A stretch of DNA of 64,000 nucleotides, from positions 1,178,001 through 1,242,000 of the forward strand of contig NZ_AP014680.1 of assembly GCF_000829395.1 (NCBI RefSeq). The letters are read 5' to 3'. Below, piece by piece: positions 58,971 through 64,000 of this stretch. The notes beneath the pieces are model-generated. The model saw nothing but the letters and a program-made list of their open reading frames with translations. It was not told the origin of the DNA and did no database searches. The stretch's first letter is position 1, and each line of letters begins with the position of its first letter. The DNA is from Paucilactobacillus hokkaidonensis JCM 18461 (GTDB lineage Bacteria > Bacillota > Bacilli > Lactobacillales > Lactobacillaceae). A program made the position numbers and the translations under genes.

Positions 58971-58999
58971 ATTATAGCAATTAAATTATCGAATATCAA
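58971..58999 (-). promoter_or_regulatory. Promoter of the DUF2975-XRE operon
   Basis: Minus-strand TTGATA, 17 nt, TATAAT; the -35 box is part of the 30-bp palindrome. Confidence 0.85.
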
Positions 59000-59019
59000 T
59001 AAATATTTATTGATATTCG
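58990..59019. promoter_or_regulatory. 30-bp perfect palindrome, likely XRE operator
   Basis: CGAATATCAATAAAT and its exact reverse complement abut with no spacer. It overlaps the -35 box of the DUF2975-XRE operon. Confidence 0.85.
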
Positions 59020-59050
59020 TCTTTTTAACTGTACAATGTCGTTTGATCAT

Positions 59051-59096
59051 AAAAGATCTCGATTAACTTATTGGACAAAGTTAATCGAGATCTTTT
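59051..59096 (-). terminator. Terminator of the mntH-tetR operon
   Basis: AAAAGATCTCGATTAACTT / AAGTTAATCGAGATCTTTT: 19-bp perfect stem with an 8-nt loop, just after the TetR stop. Confidence 0.93.
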
Positions 59097-59100
59097 ATAT

Positions 59101-59727
59101 TTATTTGGAGACTAATGTTAACAAGACATGAATCTGTTGTTCCACGCCAGCAACGACAGCTGATGATGTTTTGCGATCATTTTTAATTAGTAACTCATCG
59201 TAAATTACTTTTTGAAAAATTGACATGATAATTTCAGCAATTTGTTGCACGTTACTGGTATCGATACTTAACTTTTGAAATGATTTGGTTAAAAATTCGA
59301 CTAATGAACCTAAAATTGTGTTCATTAGATCCAGTAACCATTTTGACTGATCATCCGTCAACAGCATTCGTTCGCGAATTGTGATCATAAACGACTGATA
59401 GTTTTCCTCTTTTTTGAATACCTGCCATACCTGATCGAAAAATCCAGTCATTTGCTGCTCAATATCTTTAACAGAATTAACATCACCAAATGATAAACCA
59501 ATAAATTTCGTTCTTTCCACAATTCCTTGATAAATGATTGCATCTAAGATTTCTCGTTTACCATGTGGAAAGTAGTAGTATAGCAAGCCTTCAGAAATAC
59601 CAGCTTGTTTATTAATTTGTCTGGTGGTGGTTGCTTCGAAGCCTTTTTGGGTAAATGATTCGCGGGCCACCGCTAAAATTTTATTTTTTTGCTGCTCATG
59701 TTCGTCATTCGGCACACCGTTACTCAT
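59101..59727 (-). CDS. TetR/AcrR-family regulator, candidate local master of three promoters
   Basis: 208 residues. The N-terminal HTH reads ATTTRQINKQAGISEGLLYYYFPHGKREIL and the rest is a helical ligand-binding domain. It is 30 nt after mntH in the same direction. TGAGyGnnCrCTCA palindromes lie at the mntH, GT8 and ABC transporter promoters; this is the only TetR-type gene beside them and is the likely repressor of all three, including its own operon. That link is inferred from position and site similarity. ATG with GGAG 8 nt upstream. Confidence 0.9.
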   Translation of the reverse strand: MSNGVPNDEHEQQKNKILAVARESFTQKGFEATTTRQINKQAGISEGLLYYYFPHGKREILDAIIYQGIVERTKFIGLSFGDVNSVKDIEQQMTGFFDQVWQVFKKEENYQSFMITIRERMLLTDDQSKWLLDLMNTILGSLVEFLTKSFQKLSIDTSNVQQIAEIIMSIFQKVIYDELLIKNDRKTSSAVVAGVEQQIHVLLTLVSK

Positions 59728-59757
59728 TAACCCAACTCCATTTACTTTTTATACTTA

Positions 59758-61131
59758 CTAGATTAAACCAACTGTCTGTAAAATCAAGTAAACATTTAAA
59801 CCAACCAGTACAATTGTTGATATCCAAGCACTATATTTTACCCAAGCGCGGTTGGCAAATCGTCCCATCAACTTCTTATCACTCGTAAACATTACCAGTG
59901 GAATTACCGCAAATGGCAATGCCACACTGAGAAACACTTGCGAAAAAGTTAGCAAGTTTTCAATCTTAGCTTCATTACCATGATAGTAGATTGCAAAGAT
60001 CAATACCGGCGTTACTGATAGTAACCGCGTAATTAATCGTTGTGCCCATAATGGCATCTTCAATCGAATAAAACCTTCCATAATAATTTGACCAGATAAT
60101 GTTCCTGTGATCGTAGAACTTTGACCAGATGATAATAATGCAACTGCGAATAACATACTCAACATTGGACTAGCAATTGCACCAACAATTTGACTATTGC
60201 TTAAGGCGTTGAACAAATCAACGAACCGTCCAAGTGAACTGCTTGTGCCATAGAACAATGCAGCTCCTAAAATCAATAACAAACTGTTAACAATGAAAGC
60301 AATAAACAATTGAATATTTGAATCAATCGTTGAAAACTTAATTGACTTAGCAATCTTCTTTTCATCGCTACGATCAATTTCACGCGTTTGTGAAATTGAC
60401 GAACCGAGGTACAAATCATGTGGCATCACCGTTGCACCAACAATTCCTAGTGTTAAATACAACATTGAATGGTTACTAACAATTGCATCTGTCGGAACAT
60501 ATCCGCGTAAGATACCACCAATGCTAGGCTCTGCTAGCAAAACTTCATATGCAAAGACCATTACAATCACAGCAACTAAAGTAGCTACAATGGCTTCAAT
60601 CTTACGAAAACCTAACTTCATTAATAGTAATAGGATTAAAACATCAGCAGTGGTAATCAAAATACCAACAATTAGCGGAATATTGAATAATAATTTCAAT
60701 GCAATACTGGAACCAATAATTTCAGCAATATCCGTAGCCATAATAGCTAATTCTGCTACGACCCAAAGACCAATTCCAACTCCCTTAGAAGTCCTCTCTC
60801 GAGTCAATTGAGCTAAATCCTTACCAGTAACAATCCCTAGCTTAGCAGACATTGCTTGTAGCAACATCGCAATTAAGCTAGAAATTAAAACGACTGATAA
60901 TAGTGAATATTTGAATTGTGCTCCACCAGCAATAGATGTAATCCAGTTACCTGGGTCCATATACCCGACAGCAATTAAAACTCCTGGACCAGTGTAAGCT
61001 AACAACGTCCGCCAAAACCCAGCGTTATCCGGAACTTTTACACTGCCGTTAACTTCATCTAAACTCTTGTTACTACCATCTGTACCTTGAACAAACTTCT
61101 TATCTTCTGATTGCGCAATATTTATTTTCAT
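59758..61131 (-). CDS. mntH: NRAMP-family Mn2+/Fe2+ symporter MntH
   Basis: 457 residues, 11 predicted helices. The metal-binding DPGN is at 59-62 in helix 1 and the Met-Pro-His motif ([12 protein letters not shown]) is in helix 6, with the transport signature [21 protein letters not shown] near the end. Proton-coupled uptake of Mn2+, which lactobacilli use heavily against oxidants. The leader is long (over 200 nt from the predicted promoter). No known Mn riboswitch is evident. Co-transcribed with the TetR gene. Confidence 0.95.
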   Translation of the reverse strand: MKINIAQSEDKKFVQGTDGSNKSLDEVNGSVKVPDNAGFWRTLLAYTGPGVLIAVGYMDPGNWITSIAGGAQFKYSLLSVVLISSLIAMLLQAMSAKLGIVTGKDLAQLTRERTSKGVGIGLWVVAELAIMATDIAEIIGSSIALKLLFNIPLIVGILITTADVLILLLLMKLGFRKIEAIVATLVAVIVMVFAYEVLLAEPSIGGILRGYVPTDAIVSNHSMLYLTLGIVGATVMPHDLYLGSSISQTREIDRSDEKKIAKSIKFSTIDSNIQLFIAFIVNSLLLILGAALFYGTSSSLGRFVDLFNALSNSQIVGAIASPMLSMLFAVALLSSGQSSTITGTLSGQIIMEGFIRLKMPLWAQRLITRLLSVTPVLIFAIYYHGNEAKIENLLTFSQVFLSVALPFAVIPLVMFTSDKKLMGRFANRAWVKYSAWISTIVLVGLNVYLILQTVGLI

Positions 61132-61202
61132 AATAAATATAGCCTCTTTTCTATTGGTTTAGAAATTCGGTGATCTTAAAGCGAGCAATCTGCAAAATAA
61201 CT

Positions 61203-61254
61203 AATTGATATAACTTTAAAATTTAAATATCAACCCTTTAAATCCATATCAATT
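61203..61254. repeat. Three TTGATAT repeats in the mntH leader
   Basis: AATTGATAT at 61203-61211, ATATCAA at 61227-61233 and ATATCAATT at 61246-61254. The outer two form an inverted repeat; the second and third can also supply a TTGATA/17 nt/TATTTA promoter (61224-61252) close to mntH. Nothing else is evident in 61132-61320. Confidence 0.4.
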
Positions 61255-61333
61255 TATTATTTTTCGTTCCGATTTTTGATGTTTTACATTCGTTACACCA
61301 ATTAAGTATCGATATTGACACCTCCATTTTTTA

Positions 61334-61351
61334 TTTGAGCGCTCGCTCAAA
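61334..61351. promoter_or_regulatory. TetR operator A (mntH promoter)
   Basis: TTTGAGCG-CT-CGCTCAAA, perfect 8-bp arms, starting 11 bp downstream of the mntH -10 box. Confidence 0.8.
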
Positions 61352-61362
61352 TTTCCTTACTT

Positions 61363-61390
61363 ACTATAACACCATGAAATAAAAATACAA
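61363..61390 (-). promoter_or_regulatory. mntH-tetR distal promoter
   Basis: Minus-strand TTGTAT, 16 nt, TATAGT, directly upstream of operator A. Confidence 0.6.
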
Positions 61391-61449
61391 GCCCTTTATT
61401 TGAAAATTAAACTAACCAATCATCACGACTTGTCTGTTAAATTGATTAC

Positions 61450-62271
61450 CTACATCTTCCCTATTAGCTGACTGTATTGCGCTAAAATATCATCGTATTC
61501 ATGTAGCTTTAACTGTTTGTGCACCCGCTCAACTTCCCACGGCTTCACAGTTAGTGTATGGATCCATGGAAAGATTCGAAAACTAGTGGTGAAATGTTGA
61601 AACACCGTATTTTTGTGTAATCGACGCTGTTCATTAAATCGGCGTGGCATAATTTTTTTGGTAGTTGCTAACTTATTGATGGCTGACTGATCTGGCATAA
61701 ACATCTTTTTTGATTGACATAGTTGCCGGCACCGAACGAATAGTTGCGTTTTGCGAATCATATCAAGATTCAACAACATTACCCCTGAATTAATGTAATC
61801 CAGTTTGCTAGCAGAATGGTGGAAAAACCACTTGCCATAGTGATCAAGCACACCAACCAATTCAGTGTCTTTAAGCGCTTGAGCGTAAAAGAGACTAAAA
61901 TCTTTGCGACAAATAACATCCGTATCTAAATATAAGATTTTATTTGGCAATTCAGGAAGTTCATCTGCAAATAGCCGCAACATACAACCTGGTGTAAAGA
62001 CGGTTGTTAAATTATTTTGGGGTACTTGGGCAGCAAACATATCGGTAATATCAATTTTAAGCACTTGATTGTCCGAATTATGTTGCTTTACTAAAGTATC
62101 TAAAACTCCAACATCCTGATTACTGAGTGGATAATATTTTTTATCACCAGCATCTATAAAAGCGGTCACAATAAAAATTTTCAATACTCTAGGTTCTTCC
62201 TTGAGGAGTGAAAGAATCGAAATTAATAACCCATCTTTCATATTTTGATCCCCACAATATAAAACATTCAC
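61450..62271 (-). CDS. Glycosyltransferase family 8 protein
   Basis: 273 residues from a GTG at 62271, chosen because AAGG is 8 nt upstream; a GTG three codons earlier overlaps that ribosome site. GT-A fold: the metal-binding DTD is at 116-118 (YLDTDV), then YINSGVMLLNL, PDQSAIN and a C-terminal HKNTVFQHF His motif. A retaining galactosyl- or glucosyltransferase for wall or surface glycans is likely; acceptor unknown. It has its own promoter and TetR operator, divergent from the ABC exporter. Confidence 0.9.
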   Translation of the reverse strand: MNVLYCGDQNMKDGLLISILSLLKEEPRVLKIFIVTAFIDAGDKKYYPLSNQDVGVLDTLVKQHNSDNQVLKIDITDMFAAQVPQNNLTTVFTPGCMLRLFADELPELPNKILYLDTDVICRKDFSLFYAQALKDTELVGVLDHYGKWFFHHSASKLDYINSGVMLLNLDMIRKTQLFVRCRQLCQSKKMFMPDQSAINKLATTKKIMPRRFNEQRRLHKNTVFQHFTTSFRIFPWIHTLTVKPWEVERVHKQLKLHEYDDILAQYSQLIGKM

Positions 62272-62305
62272 GCTTGTCACCTTTTCTCAGAATATATTTT
62301 TAAAA

Positions 62306-62329
62306 TTAACTGAGCGTGCGCTCAATTAA
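62306..62329. promoter_or_regulatory. TetR operator B (GT8 promoter)
   Basis: Core TGAGCG-TG-CGCTCA at 62311-62324, extended by flanking TTAA/TTAA, 14 bp downstream of the GT8 -10 box. Confidence 0.8.
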
Positions 62330-62338
62330 TCCACAGAC

Positions 62339-62366
62339 AATATACCATATTTTTTTATAAAAGCAA
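62339..62366 (-). promoter_or_regulatory. GT8 gene promoter
   Basis: Minus-strand TTGCTT, 16 nt, TATATT; back to back with the ABC transporter promoter, 22 bp between the -35 boxes. Confidence 0.6.
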
Positions 62367-62388
62367 GCTTGCTACTTTTTATTTCTAA

Positions 62389-62417
62389 TTGACTTTAATA
62401 ATGTCACAGTCTATAAT
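62389..62417 (+). promoter_or_regulatory. ABC exporter promoter
   Basis: TTGACT, 17 nt, TATAAT: nearly ideal vegetative promoter. Confidence 0.9.
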
Positions 62418-62432
62418 CAGTTTTGAAAAGTA

Positions 62433-62450
62433 AGTGAGTGATCACTCACT
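62433..62450. promoter_or_regulatory. TetR operator C (ABC exporter promoter)
   Basis: AGTGAGTG-AT-CACTCACT, an 18-bp perfect palindrome 15 bp after the -10 box, covering the early transcribed region. Confidence 0.85.
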
Positions 62451-62474
62451 AAAAAATCAATTGGAGGAATCGTC

Positions 62475-63200
62475 ATGGTAGAAACAACCATTTCACTAAC
62501 CCATTTAGTGAAAAAGTTTGGAGATCAGACTGTTTTAGCAGATATCAATTTAAATGTAACCAAAGGAGAGATTGTCGGTTTAATTGGCCCGTCAGGAGCT
62601 GGTAAATCAACAGTTATTAAAACCACCCTCGGCATGGAAGTTGCCGACGGCGGTAAGGCAACCGTCTTTGGACAAACAATGCCTAAACGTAAACTACTTT
62701 CAAGAATTGGATACATGGCACAAACCGATGCCCTTTACGAATCCCTATCTGGACAAGAGAACCTACAATTTTACGCCCAAATGAAGGGACTTTCTAAAGT
62801 AGAAACGCAAAAAGAGATCAACCACGTTGCTACCGTGGTTGATCTGACTCCCGATCTAAAGAAACGTGTCAGCGGCTATTCTGGTGGGATGATGCGGCGA
62901 CTCTCATTGGCAATCGCCTTATTAGGAACACCTGAGTTGCTCGTTCTTGACGAGCCGACCGTTGGAATTGATCCTGCATTACGTCGACAAGTTTGGAAAG
63001 AACTAAATCAACTTCGAGACGAAGGACGGAGCATTTTAATTACCACCCACGTCATGGATGAAGCCGAGCAAGTCGACAAAGTAGCTCTGTTACTCGGTGG
63101 TAAAGTAATGGCATTTGATACTCCTGAAATATTGAAAGCCCAGTATCAAGTTGACACAATCGAAGATGTATTTTTAAAGGCAGAAGGTGTAGAAAAATGA
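62475..63200 (+). CDS. ABC-2 type exporter ATP-binding protein
   Basis: 241 residues. Walker A GPSGAGKST at 38-46, signature YSGGMMRR around 135-142, Walker B LLVLDE at 155-160 followed by PTVGIDP, and the switch His in TTHVMDEAEQ. A DrrA/CcmA-like domain without extensions. It powers the permease encoded next, which it overlaps by four bases (ATGA). Probably a drug, lipid or peptide exporter induced through operator C. Confidence 0.95.
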   Translation: MVETTISLTHLVKKFGDQTVLADINLNVTKGEIVGLIGPSGAGKSTVIKTTLGMEVADGGKATVFGQTMPKRKLLSRIGYMAQTDALYESLSGQENLQFYAQMKGLSKVETQKEINHVATVVDLTPDLKKRVSGYSGGMMRRLSLAIALLGTPELLVLDEPTVGIDPALRRQVWKELNQLRDEGRSILITTHVMDEAEQVDKVALLLGGKVMAFDTPEILKAQYQVDTIEDVFLKAEGVEK

Positions 63201-64000
63201 GAACCTATGCAATTATGACCCGCGTATTAAAAGAACTGATTCGCGATAAACGCACATTAGCACTAATGTTTATTGCTCCAATTTTTATTTTAATTTTGAT
63301 GAATTTGATTTTTTCTGCCAATCAAACAACTAACATTACAGTTGGAACAGTTTCAGTATCACAATCATTAAATAAAGATTTAGGTAAAAGCAAACATGTG
63401 GATGTCAAAACTTATAGTACAAAAACTGATGCTAAAAAGGCCCTAAAAAACGAAACCATTGATGCAGTTATTAAGAAAAATGGCAATAACTATAATTTAA
63501 CGTACGCGAACACTGATTCCAGTAAGACAACTGCCACTAAAATGGCATTTAAAAATGCACTGACAACCAATAGTACAAAAACGTTACAAAGCCATTTAAC
63601 GACTGCCACCACAGCTCTAGCCAAGCTAAAAAGTCAATTGCCAGCAGCGGCAGCTCAATCCACTCAGCAGGCACCAACCGCTACTAAACAAGCGGCCCCG
63701 AAGATCACCAATCACTATGCATATGGCGATTCCAATACTGGCTTTTTCAATAAAATACTACCGATTTTAATGGGATTCTTCGTCTTTTTCTTTGTTTTCC
63801 TAATCTCAGGAATGGCACTATTAAAGGAACGCACAAGCGGAACCCTGGATCGATTACTAGCTACCCCTGTCAAACGCTATGAAATCGTATTTGGATATAT
63901 GGCTAGTTATGGTATTTTAGCTGTTTTCCAAACTATCTTAATTGTTGTAGTCACCATCTGGTTGCTCGGCATCGAGGTGGTTGGTAACGTGTTCGGGGTA
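63197..64000 (+). CDS. ABC-2 type exporter permease (3' end cut by window edge)
   Basis: 268 codons visible. An N-terminal helix (LALMFIAPIFILILMNLIF) is followed by an extracellular domain of about 150 residues containing an Ala/Gln/Thr-rich spacer, then membrane helices (ILPILMGFFVFFFVFLISGMALLKERTSGTLDRLLATPVKR). The ERTSGTLDRLLATP segment is the ABC-2 coupling motif. The large loop after the first helix is typical of ABC2_membrane_3 / YhgE-like permeases. The ATG overlaps the ATPase stop. Confidence 0.92.
   Translation, partial: MRTYAIMTRVLKELIRDKRTLALMFIAPIFILILMNLIFSANQTTNITVGTVSVSQSLNKDLGKSKHVDVKTYSTKTDAKKALKNETIDAVIKKNGNNYNLTYANTDSSKTTATKMAFKNALTTNSTKTLQSHLTTATTALAKLKSQLPAAAAQSTQQAPTATKQAAPKITNHYAYGDSNTGFFNKILPILMGFFVFFFVFLISGMALLKERTSGTLDRLLATPVKRYEIVFGYMASYGILAVFQTILIVVVTIWLLGIEVVGNVFGV

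Noticed and set aside
61132-61390. yybP-ykoY manganese riboswitch in the mntH leader
   Set aside because: No conserved box elements found, and that riboswitch normally controls exporters rather than NRAMP importers.

Overview
The window reads as chromosomal DNA of a low-GC Gram-positive bacterium of the Lactobacillaceae. The evidence is a Firmicutes-type gene order (rel, rsmE-prmA, lepA, hrcA-grpE-dnaK-dnaJ, ribF-truB, rimP-nusA-ylxR-ylxQ-infB-rbfA, polC-proS-rseP-cdsA-uppS, frr-pyrH, tsf-rpsB), PolC-type replicase, CIRCE/HrcA heat-shock control, a Firmicutes LexA box, D-lactate dehydrogenase, a mevalonate-pathway HMG-CoA synthase, AGGAGG-type ribosome binding sites and frequent TTG starts. 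The species cannot be named from sequence reading alone.

Region 1 (1-39.9 kb) is mostly core genome, nearly all on the minus strand: stringent response (rel, cut by the left edge), rRNA and ribosomal-protein methylation, LepA, the HrcA heat-shock operon behind a strong promoter plus CIRCE, FAD synthesis and tRNA pseudouridylation, the nusA-infB operon, DNA polymerase PolC, prolyl-tRNA synthetase, the RseP protease, phospholipid and undecaprenyl-phosphate precursor enzymes, ribosome recycling, UMP kinase, EF-Ts and S2. A complete ISLre2-type insertion sequence with a 9-bp target duplication lies between polC and the nusA operon. After rpsB come ldhD, a GIY-YIG protein, a TrmN6-like methylase, a PlsC-like acyltransferase, YneF, YnzC, LexA with an SOS box, and a succinate-semialdehyde dehydrogenase-like enzyme.

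Region 2 (40-50.6 kb) starts with mvaS and then becomes an accessory redox and detoxification area: HxlR regulator/atypical SDR, TauE/SafE exporter, tRNA-Ser(CGA) followed by a 5'-truncated HigB toxin with intact HigA-like antitoxin, a translationally coupled LLM flavin oxidoreductase/F420-reductase-like pair, a TetR regulator divergent from a gamma-resorcylate-decarboxylase-like amidohydrolase, a second TetR regulator divergent from an NmrA-like reductase with two identical-arm operators, and DegV.

Region 3 (50.6-64 kb) holds the most interesting unannotated element: a 33-codon hydrophobic ORF ending in a Trp-Leu-Asp motif, convergent with a promoter-to-terminator small RNA whose 5' end can pair continuously over the toxin start codon, i.e. 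a candidate Fst-like type I toxin-antitoxin locus. It is followed by a ClC/K+ channel pair, a RelB/DinJ-like antitoxin with YoeB-like toxin, a SWIM-SNF2 helicase, a DUF2316/NTF2-like pair, a DUF2975/XRE pair under a 30-bp palindrome, and a TetR-MntH operon, a GT8 glycosyltransferase and an ABC-2 exporter (cut by the right edge). These last three transcription units each carry a TGAGyGnnCrCTCA palindrome just downstream of a predicted promoter, which suggests one local TetR regulon.

Many start codons below were moved inward from the longest open frame, because a Shine-Dalgarno sequence, operator or promoter showed the upstream codons to be untranslated.
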